Shown: positions 32,414-41,681, counted from the first letter of the stretch. The stretch is DNA of 64,000 nt from Nioella aestuarii (GCF_050896395.1 NZ_JBPBBA010000007.1:62001-126000), one strand, 5' to 3'. The notes: generated from the letters alone by a model not told the origin. Program-made: numbers and translations.

Positions 32414-33805
32414 TCATGCCTCCAGCATCCGCCGCAGCAATTCCGCGTCTTCTGCAATCTGGCTGTCGATCGAGATCAGCTCCTCGATCTTGCGTACTCC
32501 GTGCAGGATCGTGGTGTGATCGCGCCCCCCGAACTTGCGCCCGATTTCGGGCAAGCTGCGGGTGGTCAGTTTCTTGCACAGATACATCGCCATCTGACGC
32601 GGCCGCGCGATGTTGCGGGCGCGGCTCGGGCTCATCAGATCGGACTGGCGCAGGTGGTAATGTTCGCAGGTCTTCTTGATGATTTCGTCCATAGTGACCT
32701 TGCGGTCAGAGGCGCGCAGGATGTCGGAAAGGCATTCCTGCGTCAGGTCCATGGTGATTTCACAACCGATGAGATCGGCAAAAGCGAAGAGCCGTGTCAA
32801 CGCACCTTCCAGAACGCGGACATTGGACGAGATGCGGTGCGCGATGAATTCCAGCACACCGGCTGCGATCTTGAGATCGGGGGTGCGCTCTCGCTGCGCT
32901 TCGACCTTTTGCTGAAGGATCCCAAGCCGCAGCTCGTAGTCCGTGGGGTGCAGGTCGACGACAAGGCCGCACTGAAGCCGTGAGGCGATGCGGTTGTCGA
33001 GTTCTTCCATATCAACCGGGGCGCGGTCGCCCGAGATGATGATCTGCTTGCCCAGTTCCACCAGCGCATTGAACGTGTGGAAGAACTCTTCCTGCGTCGA
33101 ATTCTTGCCGGCAATGAACTGCACGTCATCGACCATAAGCACGTCGATCGAGCGAAACACCTCTTTGAAGGACAGCGTGTCCTGATCGCGCAGCGCGCGG
33201 ATGAAGCGGTACATGAACTGTTCCGCCGAAAGGTAGATGACCTTGAGATCGGGTTTGTTGTTGCGCAACTCCCACGCGATGGCGTGCATCAGGTGCGTCT
33301 TACCAAGGCCGACCCCGCCATAGAGGAAGAGGGGGTTGAACGAGACCGGTCCGCCCTCGGCCACGCGACGGGCGGCGGCATGGGCCAGCTCATTGGGCTT
33401 GCCGACGACGAAATCGGAGAAGGTGAAATTGGGGTTAAGGGCAGAATCGGGCAGGTCATGACCAGCTGAGCGAGGCGCAGCCGCACGCGGCGTGGACGAA
33501 GCCTTGGCAGAGTTGGTGGCGCGTGCCGGGGTCTGTGACCGCTCAGCCGAAGGGACCTTGCCTTGCGCGTCAACGGAAAACTCGATCCGGTCCACTTCGG
33601 CACCCGCAGACATCATGTGCCGCAGAATCATGTCCCCAAAATGCTGGGACACCCAGGTGCCGATGAAGCTGGTCGGAACGACAAGCTGCGCAGTGCGATC
33701 TTCGATTCCGTCAAATGCGATCGGCTCGATCCAAGCCGAGAAGTTGTTCTTTCCCACTGACTTCAGCAGTTCGCCCCGAACGTGTCCCCATTCGTCGTGT
33801 GTCAT
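32414..33805 (-). CDS. dnaA: Chromosomal replication initiator DnaA
   Basis: 463 aa. Domain I has the short N-terminal helical fold (WGHVRGELLKSVGKNNFSAW). Domain II is a Pro/Ala/Ser linker (about 90-125). Domain III is AAA+ with Walker A GGVGLGKTHLMHA and VLMVDDVQFIAGK. Domain IV carries the DnaA-box-binding signature GRKFGGRDHTTILHGVRKI. It opens the replication origin and acts as a transcription factor. The leader upstream contains no obvious DnaA box cluster. Confidence 0.98.
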   Translation of the reverse strand: MTHDEWGHVRGELLKSVGKNNFSAWIEPIAFDGIEDRTAQLVVPTSFIGTWVSQHFGDMILRHMMSAGAEVDRIEFSVDAQGKVPSAERSQTPARATNSAKASSTPRAAAPRSAGHDLPDSALNPNFTFSDFVVGKPNELAHAAARRVAEGGPVSFNPLFLYGGVGLGKTHLMHAIAWELRNNKPDLKVIYLSAEQFMYRFIRALRDQDTLSFKEVFRSIDVLMVDDVQFIAGKNSTQEEFFHTFNALVELGKQIIISGDRAPVDMEELDNRIASRLQCGLVVDLHPTDYELRLGILQQKVEAQRERTPDLKIAAGVLEFIAHRISSNVRVLEGALTRLFAFADLIGCEITMDLTQECLSDILRASDRKVTMDEIIKKTCEHYHLRQSDLMSPSRARNIARPRQMAMYLCKKLTTRSLPEIGRKFGGRDHTTILHGVRKIEELISIDSQIAEDAELLRRMLEA

Positions 33806-34386
33806 CCTGTTCCCTTCATTCTTAGAACACGGTCCTTTTGCGGACCTGTGCGGGCGATCCGTTTGCCGCCCTAACCCTTTGCCTTCACGATCCTCGATAA
33901 GCCTATGTCACCCTGCGCATGACTGATGCGGAAACCGCACCTTGCCCCGCCATGCGCACGGAAGGGAGATGACCGAAACCGGCCGATCAGACACCTTCAA
34001 CTCGGCAAACCCGCGAGATCACCCGGCTCTGACGGCCGTGTGGTGATTCGTGCGAATATTCCCAGGTTGGAGGTCTCCGGACGTGCGCATTGGTGTCGGA
34101 TTTGCTCCTCCAGGCCACTGACGCACCCTGCAATCGTGGTACAGAACCAACTGCACCAGATCGTCAGGTCTCAGGCGCGGTGATAGGGTCAATTCGTCCC
34201 CAAAGAGAGTTGCCCCTCAGCCTATCCGCGCCCGATGTCCCCCCAGACTATGTGAATCGCTAAGACCCAAGCTAGCGGGACTCTAGCGGCCCCCGCAACG
34301 AAACTTCGCGCTTGACTCTGACCTATCTGAAAACGAATCCCGCGGGCCCGATCTAAGGGCGCTGAGAACAAGGAAAATTCGAGGAA
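33806..34386. other. Gene-free interval upstream of dnaA
   Basis: About 580 bp between dnaA and the rpsT terminator. No coding frame here has a ribosome binding site and a protein-like sequence. I found no TTATCCACA-type DnaA boxes in either orientation. Three GANTC (CcrM-type) sites are visible, at roughly 34046, 34253 and 34335, which is compatible with a cell-cycle-regulated dnaA leader as in other alphaproteobacteria. The interval presumably holds the dnaA promoter. Confidence 0.4.
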
Positions 34387-34414
34387 CAAAAAAAGGCGCC
34401 CCCTAGGGACGCCT
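34387..34414 (-). terminator. Rho-independent terminator of rpsT
   Basis: On the minus strand, AGGCG(U/C)CCC pairs with GGG(G)CGCCU (9 bp including one G-U, 3-nt loop at 34403-34405) and runs straight into seven Ts. It starts 27 nt after the rpsT stop. It is a strong intrinsic terminator isolating rpsT from dnaA. Confidence 0.85.
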
Positions 34415-34440
34415 TGTTTTCAAGGTGTTGCCGCCTTGCC

Positions 34441-34707
34441 TCAGGCGCCGAGTGCTTTCACACGTGCGGACAGACGAGACATTTTGCGGGCAACAGTGTT
34501 CTTATGCAGAACGCCTTTTGTAACGCCACGCATCAGCTCGGGCTGAACGTCGCGCAGGGCGGCCTTTGCGGCCTCCTGATCGCCGGACGCGATGGCCTCT
34601 TCGGCTTTCCGCAGGTAGGTGCGAATGCGCGAACGGCGGGCTTTGTTGATGGCTGCGCGACGCTCGTTCTGACGAGCGCGTTTCTTGGCTTGAGGCGAAT
34701 TTGCCAT
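34441..34707 (-). CDS. rpsT: 30S ribosomal protein S20
   Basis: 88 aa, normal size. ANSPQAKKRARQNERRAAIN at the N-terminus and the Ala-rich helix AAKAALRDVQPELMRGVTKGVLHKNTVARKMSRL are diagnostic. It binds the 5' domain of 16S rRNA early in 30S assembly. It is monocistronic and ends in a strong terminator. The rpsT-dnaA adjacency is usual in alphaproteobacteria. Confidence 0.97.
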   Translation of the reverse strand: MANSPQAKKRARQNERRAAINKARRSRIRTYLRKAEEAIASGDQEAAKAALRDVQPELMRGVTKGVLHKNTVARKMSRLSARVKALGA

Positions 34708-34909
34708 GTCTCGGTTCCCTTCGTGGGTTCAATGTCTAACTTTTAGCGCTGAAGGCCCACGACCAAGGGTTCGAAACCGGTCGACTCCGGCCAAAGCGGG
34801 CCTCACGCGCATGTCTGGCGGCGCTATTAGGCCAATCGTGTCGGAAAGGGAAGACCTAATGCGGTCAAGGCCGCTAGTCTGGTCTTAACATATCAACCGA
34901 GGGGAAACC

Positions 34910-35962
34910 GTGCAGCATCTTTCCAATCCGTTCCGAGGACAGGGCCTGTCCAACCTGTCCGACGCGCCTGCGCCCTCGACCGATGCCGAGGCTGTGGCCA
35001 GATTGTTGGCGCGATGCCCGGCCCATGCGGTCACGCCGCTCGCGTCTGCACCGGCATTGGCGGATCGTGCCGGGGTTGCTGCACTATGGGTCAAGGATGA
35101 GCGGGGTCGGATGGGGCTTGGCAGCTTCAAGGCGCTTGGCGCGGCCTACGTCATTGCCTGCGATGCTGTGGCAACGGGGGCAGAGGATCTGTCCAAAGCA
35201 TTGGCGGGGCGGACTTATGTCACCGCCAGTGCGGGCAATCACGGCATGTCGGTAGCGGCAGGCGCCCGTGTTTTCGGGGCGAAGGCGATCGTTCATATCG
35301 CTGAAACTGTCCCGGAAAGCTTTGCCGAACGGTTGCGGGAAAAGGGGGCAGAGGTTGTGCGCGCTGGTGCGGAATACGAGGCCAGCATGGCGTTGGCTGC
35401 CGAATCCGCTCGGGTAAATGACTATATCTTGCTGTCCGACAGTTCCTGGCCAGGTTACATGGACCGCCCGCACCGGCTGATGGAAGGCTATCTTCAGATG
35501 GCCGCCGAAGCATTGGACGATTGCCCCGAACCACCCACACATGTCTTTCTCCAGGCAGGCGTCGGCGGACTTGCGGGCGCGGTCGCTGCTCTGGTGCGCA
35601 AGCGTTTGGGCGATTCCCCCCGTGTTGTGGTTGTGGAACCGGACGCCGCCCCCGCGATCTACGAATCGATCAAGGCGGGTGGCTTTGTAGCAACCTCCGG
35701 TCCGGTCTCGGCCATGGGGCGGCTCGACTGCAAGGAAGCGTCGCTGATCGCGCTGACGGGCCTGTCGCGGGATGCGGATGATTTTGTACTGATTACCGAA
35801 GAAGAGGCCGCCGATGCGCTGGCCCCGATGGCGGCGGAGGGGCTGGAAGGGTCTGAATCCGGCGTGGCAGGGGTTGCGGCGCTGTTGGCTGCGGGTCCGG
35901 GCGCGTTCGGCCTTGGACCAAACTCCTGCGTGCTGTGCTTCCTGTCGGAGGGGCCCGCATGA
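34910..35962 (+). CDS. PLP-dependent ammonia-lyase, diaminopropionate ammonia-lyase / EutB-like
   Basis: 350 aa, fold type II PLP enzyme. The N-terminal half has VKDERGRMGLGSFKALGAAY with the Schiff-base K74, followed by TASAGNHGMSVAAGARVFGA. The VKDE-GxGSFKALG layout matches DpaL (2,3-diaminopropionate ammonia-lyase), whereas the SAGNHG loop is closer to threonine dehydratases and the ectoine-utilisation protein EutB. It starts a three-gene coupled unit with an M24 hydrolase and an Asp/Glu racemase. The substrate is probably a diamino or hydroxy amino acid. I give no gene symbol because both names fit. Confidence 0.78.
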   Translation: MQHLSNPFRGQGLSNLSDAPAPSTDAEAVARLLARCPAHAVTPLASAPALADRAGVAALWVKDERGRMGLGSFKALGAAYVIACDAVATGAEDLSKALAGRTYVTASAGNHGMSVAAGARVFGAKAIVHIAETVPESFAERLREKGAEVVRAGAEYEASMALAAESARVNDYILLSDSSWPGYMDRPHRLMEGYLQMAAEALDDCPEPPTHVFLQAGVGGLAGAVAALVRKRLGDSPRVVVVEPDAAPAIYESIKAGGFVATSGPVSAMGRLDCKEASLIALTGLSRDADDFVLITEEEAADALAPMAAEGLEGSESGVAGVAALLAAGPGAFGLGPNSCVLCFLSEGPA

Positions 35963-37098
35963 CACGCGGTTTCCCCGAGGCCGAGTTCGCAGCCCGCGTC
36001 GCCCGTGCGCAAGGTTTGATGGCGGACCATGGTCTTGCGGCGCTGTTGCTGACCACTGAGCCGGAGGTTCGCTATTTCACCGGCTACATCACCCGCTTCT
36101 GGGAAAGCCCGACTCGGCCCTGGTTCGTGGTGCTGCCCGCCAGCGGCAAGCCGATTGCAGTGATCCCGGCCATCGGTGCCCCGGTTATGGCGCGCACATG
36201 GGTCGATGACATCCGCACATGGCGCGCGCCCGATTTGCACGATGACGGTGTGACCCTTCTGGCGGATACGCTGCGCGAGGTCGCGGGTGACGGTCCGGTC
36301 GGTGTGCCGATGGGTCATGAAACCCATTTGCGGATGCCGCTCGCGGATTATGACTGGCTTGGAACTTCGATGAATTTCGTTTCTGATCAGGGGATTATGC
36401 GGTCGCTTAGACTGGTCAAGTCCGAAGCTGAGATTGACAAGATCCGCACCGCCTGCGCCATCGCGGGCCGCGCCTTTGATCGGGTGGGGGAAATCGCTGC
36501 GCCGGGCGTGCCGCTGTCGCAGGTCTTCCGCCGGTTCCAGATGCTGTGTCTGGAGGAAGGGGCGGATTGGGTGCCCTATCTTGCCGGTGGCGCGGGGCCA
36601 TTGGGGTATGATGACGTGATCTCGCCTGCATCCGATGCGCCGCTGGCGGCGGGGGATGTCTTGATGCTGGATACCGGAATGGTCTGGGACGGGTATTTCT
36701 GCGACTATGACCGGAATTTCGGGATCGGTGCAGTGGATGCACGTTGTCTTGAAGGGCACCGGAAGCTGATCGAAGCCGTTGATTGCGCAATGGAAATCGC
36801 GCGCCCCGGTGCGACTGCGGCGGAGCTGTTCCACGCGATGGACCGAATTCTGACCGGAGGCGCGGGCGGGTCGGAGGCAGGACGATATGGTCACGGGCTG
36901 GGGATGCAGCTGACGGAATGGCCCTCACTCATCCCTGATGACCATACGGTTCTGCAGCCCGGAATGGTGCTGACGCTGGAACCGGGGGTAGAGATAGCGG
37001 ATGGGCAAATCCTTGTTCATGAAGAGAATATTGTCGTTCGGGACACCGGGCCAGAGCGGCTTTCACCCTTTGCGGCCCCTGATCTGAGGATCCTGTGA
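35959..37098 (+). CDS. M24-family metallohydrolase (Xaa-Pro peptidase / ectoine hydrolase-like)
   Basis: 379 aa, ATG overlapping the previous stop (ATGA). A creatinase-like N-terminal domain (to about 150) precedes a pita-bread domain with all five metal ligands: D238 (LMLDTGM), D249 (FCDYDRNF), H312 (RYGHGLGMQ), E341 (LEPGVEI) and E355 (VHEEN). Such proteins cleave Xaa-Pro bonds, creatine or, as DoeA/EutD, ectoine. Neighbour content resembles part of an ectoine catabolic set, so ectoine-type ring opening is possible but unproven. Confidence 0.83.
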   Translation: MTRGFPEAEFAARVARAQGLMADHGLAALLLTTEPEVRYFTGYITRFWESPTRPWFVVLPASGKPIAVIPAIGAPVMARTWVDDIRTWRAPDLHDDGVTLLADTLREVAGDGPVGVPMGHETHLRMPLADYDWLGTSMNFVSDQGIMRSLRLVKSEAEIDKIRTACAIAGRAFDRVGEIAAPGVPLSQVFRRFQMLCLEEGADWVPYLAGGAGPLGYDDVISPASDAPLAAGDVLMLDTGMVWDGYFCDYDRNFGIGAVDARCLEGHRKLIEAVDCAMEIARPGATAAELFHAMDRILTGGAGGSEAGRYGHGLGMQLTEWPSLIPDDHTVLQPGMVLTLEPGVEIADGQILVHEENIVVRDTGPERLSPFAAPDLRIL

Positions 37099-37835
37099 TG
37101 CAGTTCACCTATGACCTCGCCCCGCAGCTTGGAACCCAAGCCACAATCGGACTGGTTACCTTGCAGTCCGATGAGACTATCGAACATGACATGCGGCGGA
37201 TCTTCCCTTTGGATGGCGTGGCTTACTATGTCACCCGTGTGCCGAGCGGGACCGAGGTGACCAATGACACGCTGGCCGAGATGGAGGGCAATCTGACTGG
37301 CGCGGCATCCCTGTTTCCAGCGCCTACCCGGTTCGATGTGGTGGGCTACGGCTGCACATCCGGCACCTCAGTCATCGGTGCGGATGTGGTTGCGGATATG
37401 GTCAAAAAAGGCTGTGAAACGAAAGCAGTAACCGATCCATTGACGGGGCTGATCACAGCCTGCCAACACCTGGGAATTCAACGCCTAGCGGTGCTGTCGC
37501 CTTACGTGGCAGAGGTCAACAGCTCGCTCATTTCGGCGCTGGGCCGGGCCGGGATCGAGGTGGCGCTTTTGGGCACATTCAACGAAGAACGCGAGGAATT
37601 TGCTGCGCGGATCGCGCCAGACTCCATCGCGGATGCTGCGGAAACCCTTGCGAAACAAGGCGATTTCGACGCGCTGTTCCTGTCCTGCACCAATCTGCGC
37701 ACGTTAGATGTGATCGACCGGATCGAGACCGCGACGGGCCTGCCGGTGCTGTCTTCGAACCAGGTTATGGGTTGGCATATGGCCCGTCTGGCGGGAGTGG
37801 ACCCGCTGCAACGGTTCGGTCGCTTGATGCGCTGA
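37098..37835 (+). CDS. Asp/Glu racemase superfamily protein (maleate isomerase / EutA-like)
   Basis: 245 aa. The ATG at 37098 overlaps the previous stop by one base (TGATG); a GTG 3 nt earlier is also possible. Two catalytic-type Cys are present, C86 in GYGCTSGTSV and C197 in FLSCTNLR, as in maleate cis-trans isomerase and arylmalonate decarboxylase relatives and in EutA of ectoine-degrading roseobacters. It closes the three-gene unit. No transporter or regulator is attached. Confidence 0.82.
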   Translation: MQFTYDLAPQLGTQATIGLVTLQSDETIEHDMRRIFPLDGVAYYVTRVPSGTEVTNDTLAEMEGNLTGAASLFPAPTRFDVVGYGCTSGTSVIGADVVADMVKKGCETKAVTDPLTGLITACQHLGIQRLAVLSPYVAEVNSSLISALGRAGIEVALLGTFNEEREEFAARIAPDSIADAAETLAKQGDFDALFLSCTNLRTLDVIDRIETATGLPVLSSNQVMGWHMARLAGVDPLQRFGRLMR

Positions 37836-37931
37836 AACCCCTGAAAAACTGGGGGGTGCCATCCGTAAGCCGGGCCTGCACCCCCTGCGCACCCACCCGT
37901 ACATACGGAAGCGGCGTGTCACAAGGCGGTG

Positions 37932-38960
37932 TTAGCGGGCGCGGGCCTGTGCGAAGGACAGCAAGCGACGGCTTTGCTCATCCCAAAGGTGCAGCCTTGC
38001 ATTGGCCAGACTTTCGCGGATCGTCATGCGATTTCGCCCCGCCAGTTCCGCATGATCGCGAAGCACCTCGGGTAGCCGATAGAACGGAATGCGGCTGTAT
38101 AGGTGATGAACGTGGTGAATGCCGATATTGGCACTGAGCCATTGCAGAACGGCGGGCATCACGTAATGAGAGCTTCCGTTCAGGGCAGCGTCGTGCACCT
38201 GCCAGTTTTCCTCGGCGTCCCATTGGGTCGTTTCGAACTGGTGCTGGACGTAGAACAGCCACATGCCAGCAGTTGCCGCCAGCAGGGTCGAGGGCAGGAA
38301 GATCAGCAGAATGGGCATCACCCCGCCAAAATAGAGCATCAGCCCCAGACCGATCAGAATCGCTGCATTGGTGCCCATGGCGCTGATCCAGTATTTGGCA
38401 CTGGCCATCAGGCCAAGCGGCAGGCGATTTTGCAGGAAGAACAGATAGCCCGGCCCAAGGCCGAACAGCACCACCGGGTTGCGGTAGAGCCGGTACATCA
38501 GACGACCCATGGGCGACAGCGCGCGATATTCCGCAACGGTCATCGTATGAACATCGCCGATGCCGCGCCGACCCAGATTGCCGGAATTGCTGTGATGGAT
38601 CGAATGGGTGCGCCGCCACACGTCATAGGGTGTCAGCGTCAGCACACCCAGAACCCGGCCAAGCCAGTCGCTGACCGTGCGGTTGTTGAAAAACGCGCCG
38701 TGGCCGCAATCATGCTGGATGCAGAAAAGCCGCAGCAGGAAGGCCGCGTTGACCGAAGAGATCGCAAGGGTCAGCCAGTAGCTGATGGAGAGCGACCACC
38801 AGGCCAGCACCCAAAGTAACAGGAAAGGACCGATCGTGATGGCCAGCTCATACGAGCTGCGTACCGCGTTCGGTTCCCGATATTTCGCGAGGATCTTGAT
38901 CCAGTCCCGTGCCGCGCGCTGTTCAGGCTGATGCCCGGTTCGTTCAGTGTGATCGGACAT
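37932..38960 (-). CDS. Membrane fatty acid desaturase
   Basis: 342 aa with four or more hydrophobic helices. The three His boxes are H83-DCG-H87, H119-SI-H122-H123 and H282-H283-V-H285-H286, the di-iron ligands of acyl-lipid (delta-9/12 type) desaturases. The GNLGRRGIGDVHTMTVAEY stretch between boxes is typical of the bacterial branch. It introduces a double bond into membrane acyl chains using O2. It is transcribed alone. Confidence 0.93.
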   Translation of the reverse strand: MSDHTERTGHQPEQRAARDWIKILAKYREPNAVRSSYELAITIGPFLLLWVLAWWSLSISYWLTLAISSVNAAFLLRLFCIQHDCGHGAFFNNRTVSDWLGRVLGVLTLTPYDVWRRTHSIHHSNSGNLGRRGIGDVHTMTVAEYRALSPMGRLMYRLYRNPVVLFGLGPGYLFFLQNRLPLGLMASAKYWISAMGTNAAILIGLGLMLYFGGVMPILLIFLPSTLLAATAGMWLFYVQHQFETTQWDAEENWQVHDAALNGSSHYVMPAVLQWLSANIGIHHVHHLYSRIPFYRLPEVLRDHAELAGRNRMTIRESLANARLHLWDEQSRRLLSFAQARAR

Positions 38961-39092
38961 ATGCCTGCATTTTCTTGTCTGTGTCCCTTGCCCCTTACAC
39001 GAGGAATGGGGGTTCGCCTATGACACAATGTGATTTTGCCGCGAAAACACGCATAAGTTGTCCCGGACGGCGCAATTGACACTTGGGTAGGC

Positions 39093-39108
39093 CCCCGCTT
39101 GCGCGGGG
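39093..39108. terminator. GC hairpin downstream of the enoyl-CoA hydratase gene
   Basis: CCCCGC-TTGC-GCGGGG forms a 6-bp stem with a tetraloop, 11 nt beyond the minus-strand stop of the hydratase gene. No T run follows, so it is at best a weak or Rho-assisted terminator; it could equally be an extragenic repeat. Confidence 0.35.
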
Positions 39109-39118
39109 ATAACAGGGA

Positions 39119-39895
39119 TCAGCGGTCGCGGAACTGGGCTTCGCGCTTTTCGAGGAAGGCGGCCATGCCTTCCTTCTGATCTTCGCTGGCGAACATCGAG
39201 TGGAACAGACGACGTTCGAATTTCAGCCCTTCGGCCAGCGTGGTTTCATAGCTGCGGTTCACCGCCTCTTTCGCGGCCATAGACGAGATCAGCGATTTCT
39301 CCGCGATCTTGGCTGCGGCGCCCATGGCTTCGTCCATCAGCTTCTTGGCTGGGACAACGCGGCTGACAAGGCCAGAACGTTCGGCTTCTTCCGCATCCAT
39401 GAACCGGCCGGTCAGGTTCATATCCATGGCTTTCGACTTGCCGACAAAGCGGGTCAGGCGCTGACTGCCGCCCATGCCGGCGATGACGCCAAGGTTGATC
39501 TCGGGCTGGCCGAACTTGGCAGTGTCGCTGGCAATGATGAAATCGCAGGCCATCGCCAGTTCGCAACCGCCACCAAGCGCATAGCCGGACACGGCGGCAA
39601 TGATCGGCTTGCGGATGCGGATCATCCGGTCGGATGCATCGGCGAAGAGATCTTCTGTGAAGACCTCGGTATAGCTTTTCTCCGACATCTCCTTGATGTC
39701 TGCCCCGGCGGCGAAGGCTTTTTCCGACCCCGTGATGACCACGCAGCGCACCTTGTCGTTCACGTCGGCGCTTTCCAGCGCATCGCAGAGCTCGGCCAGA
39801 AGCTTGGTGTTCAGCGCATTCAGCGCGTCAGGCCGGTTCAGTTTGATAAGGCAGATATGGTCTTCGATCTCGACGATCAGGGTCTCGTAGGCCAT
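39119..39895 (-). CDS. Enoyl-CoA hydratase
   Basis: 258 aa, canonical crotonase. The oxyanion-hole segments GSEKAFAAGADIKEM and AVSGYALGGGCELAMACD are present, with catalytic Glu residues in FGQPEINLGVIAGMGGSQRL. It hydrates trans-2-enoyl-CoA in fatty acid beta-oxidation or short-chain acyl-CoA metabolism. In many alphaproteobacteria this gene sits next to rpsT-dnaA; here about 4 kb of other genes lie between. Confidence 0.94.
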   Translation of the reverse strand: MAYETLIVEIEDHICLIKLNRPDALNALNTKLLAELCDALESADVNDKVRCVVITGSEKAFAAGADIKEMSEKSYTEVFTEDLFADASDRMIRIRKPIIAAVSGYALGGGCELAMACDFIIASDTAKFGQPEINLGVIAGMGGSQRLTRFVGKSKAMDMNLTGRFMDAEEAERSGLVSRVVPAKKLMDEAMGAAAKIAEKSLISSMAAKEAVNRSYETTLAEGLKFERRLFHSMFASEDQKEGMAAFLEKREAQFRDR

Positions 39896-39961
39896 TCGGT
39901 CCGTCCCGGTATTGTTGTCCCTCGGATGCGAAGGGTTATCAGCCCCGTCGCGCGGTTCAAG

Positions 39962-40825
39962 CTATCTTTGACAGGAAGGGCAGTAGAAGCTGGATCGCCC
40001 TGACTGCACGATCCGGCGGATGGTTGCCGAACAGCCGGGGGTGGCGCAAGGGGCGCCTTCGCGGCCATAGACCTGAAAATTATGTTGAAAATAGCCCAGT
40101 TCGCCGTCGGTCTGGCGATGATCACGCAAGCTGGAGCCGCCTGCCTCAATGGCCTCTGACAGCACATCACGAATGATCGGTACCAGCGCCTCGCAACGTT
40201 GCGTTGCTATGCGGCCTGCCTGCCGTTTGGGCGAAATCTGTGCGCGGAAGAGCACTTCGCAGACGTAGATGTTGCCCAGGCCCGCTACGATTCGCTGATC
40301 CAGAAGGGCCGATTTGATCGGCATTTTGCGGTCTTTCAGCCGGGCCGCGAGGTAAGGTCCGTCGAAGGCATTGCCGAACGGTTCGGGACCGATCGCGGAC
40401 AGCAGCGGGTGGGTGTCCTGCAGCGCCGTTTCCATCAGGTCCATCGCACCGAAGCGTCGGGGGTCGTTGAAGGTGATCCGCGCGCCGCCCTCCATATCCA
40501 GAACGACATGATCGTGTTTCTCGGGCGCGGGGTGGTCGTGGTGGAACTGGCCAGGCATATCGCGGCCCTGCGCGCCCGAGACCAGCATCCGACCCGACAT
40601 GCCCAGATGGATCAGCAGGGTTTCACCGGTATCCAGGTCTGCGAGGATGTATTTCGACCGCCGCCGCAGCCGATCCACCCGCGCGCCGGTCAGCCGCGCG
40701 GCCATATCGGGCGGGAAGGGCCATCGCAGGTCGGGGCGGCGGATATCGGCTTTTCTGATGCGTTCCCCCTCCATCACGGGGGCCAGCCCGCGACGGACTG
40801 TCTCGACTTCGGGCAGTTCGGGCAT
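39962..40825 (-). CDS. mutM: Formamidopyrimidine-DNA glycosylase
   Basis: 287 aa, ATG at 40825 giving the invariant MPELPEVETVRRGL. P2 is the catalytic N-terminal nucleophile and E3 its partner. LIHLGMSGR is the conserved beta-strand with the substrate Lys region before it. The C-terminal zinc finger is intact (PGCSATIRRI, then FYCPSCQR). It removes 8-oxoguanine and formamidopyrimidines and nicks the abasic site. It is divergent from ubiE, a usual alphaproteobacterial arrangement. Confidence 0.97.
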   Translation of the reverse strand: MPELPEVETVRRGLAPVMEGERIRKADIRRPDLRWPFPPDMAARLTGARVDRLRRRSKYILADLDTGETLLIHLGMSGRMLVSGAQGRDMPGQFHHDHPAPEKHDHVVLDMEGGARITFNDPRRFGAMDLMETALQDTHPLLSAIGPEPFGNAFDGPYLAARLKDRKMPIKSALLDQRIVAGLGNIYVCEVLFRAQISPKRQAGRIATQRCEALVPIIRDVLSEAIEAGGSSLRDHRQTDGELGYFQHNFQVYGREGAPCATPGCSATIRRIVQSGRSSFYCPSCQR

Positions 40826-40927
40826 GGCGGGCCTTTCCTTGAGGGGCGGCGCATTGTAACGCCACCGACAAGCCCTATAAGAAGGGAGAGTTTCTGGCGA
40901 GGGCAAGGCCCCCGGAAAGGATGAAAG

Positions 40928-41680
40928 ATGAGCGACGACACCGGACGCACGACGCATTTCGGCTTTCAGACCGTGGCCGAGGACGAGAAGGCCGGGAAGG
41001 TCCATGGGGTCTTTACCAATGTCGCCTCGAAATATGACGTGATGAATGACGTGATGTCGGTCGGCATCCACCGGGTCTGGAAAGACGCGATGATGGATTG
41101 GCTGGCACCGCGCGACGGGGTGAAGCTGCTCGATGTGGCTGGTGGCACGGGCGATATTTCCTTCCGGTTCCTCAAGCGCGCGCCGGGGGCACATGCCACG
41201 GTTCTGGACATGACCGAATCGATGCTTATCGAGGGTCAGAAGCGGGCGGAAGCCGAGCAGATGGCGGAAAAGCTGGACTGGATCGTTGGCGATGCCATGG
41301 CGCTGCCCTTCGAGGATAACAGCTTTGATGTCTACACGATCAGTTTTGGCATCCGGAACGTGACCCGGATTGCCGATGCACTGTCAGAGGCATACCGGGT
41401 GCTGAAACCCGGCGGGCGGTTGATGGTGCTGGAATTCAGCCAGCTGCCGAACGAGGGGATGCAGAAGCTTTATGACCTCTATTCCTTCAACGTGATCCCT
41501 AAGATGGGCAAGCTGATTGCGAACGATGCCGACAGCTATCAGTATTTGGTGGAAAGTATCCGCAAGTTCCCCGATCAGGAAATCTTCGCCAGCATGATCC
41601 GCGAGGCAGGCTTCGACATGGTCAAGTACCGCAACCTGTCCATGGGCATCGCGGCGCTTCATTCCGGCTGGAAGATCTGA
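40928..41680 (+). CDS. ubiE: Ubiquinone/menaquinone C-methyltransferase
   Basis: 250 aa. VFTNVASKYDVMNDVMSVGIHRVWK and LDVAGGTGDISFRFL are diagnostic of UbiE, with GIRNVTRIADALSEAYRVLKPGG in the second half. It is a SAM-dependent enzyme methylating the 2-polyprenyl-6-methoxy-benzoquinol ring in ubiquinone synthesis. It is directly followed by ubiB (1 nt between stop and start). Confidence 0.97.
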   Translation: MSDDTGRTTHFGFQTVAEDEKAGKVHGVFTNVASKYDVMNDVMSVGIHRVWKDAMMDWLAPRDGVKLLDVAGGTGDISFRFLKRAPGAHATVLDMTESMLIEGQKRAEAEQMAEKLDWIVGDAMALPFEDNSFDVYTISFGIRNVTRIADALSEAYRVLKPGGRLMVLEFSQLPNEGMQKLYDLYSFNVIPKMGKLIANDADSYQYLVESIRKFPDQEIFASMIREAGFDMVKYRNLSMGIAALHSGWKI

Positions 41681-41681
41681 G

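Noticed and set aside
33926..34183. 85-codon frame in the dnaA leader
   Set aside because: It has no ribosome binding site and a low-information Arg/Pro-rich sequence, and lies where regulatory DNA is expected.
33806..34440. Replication origin (oriC) next to dnaA
   Set aside because: No TTATCCACA-like boxes or AT-rich unwinding element were seen on either strand. dnaA proximity alone is not sufficient evidence in alphaproteobacteria, where the origin is often elsewhere.
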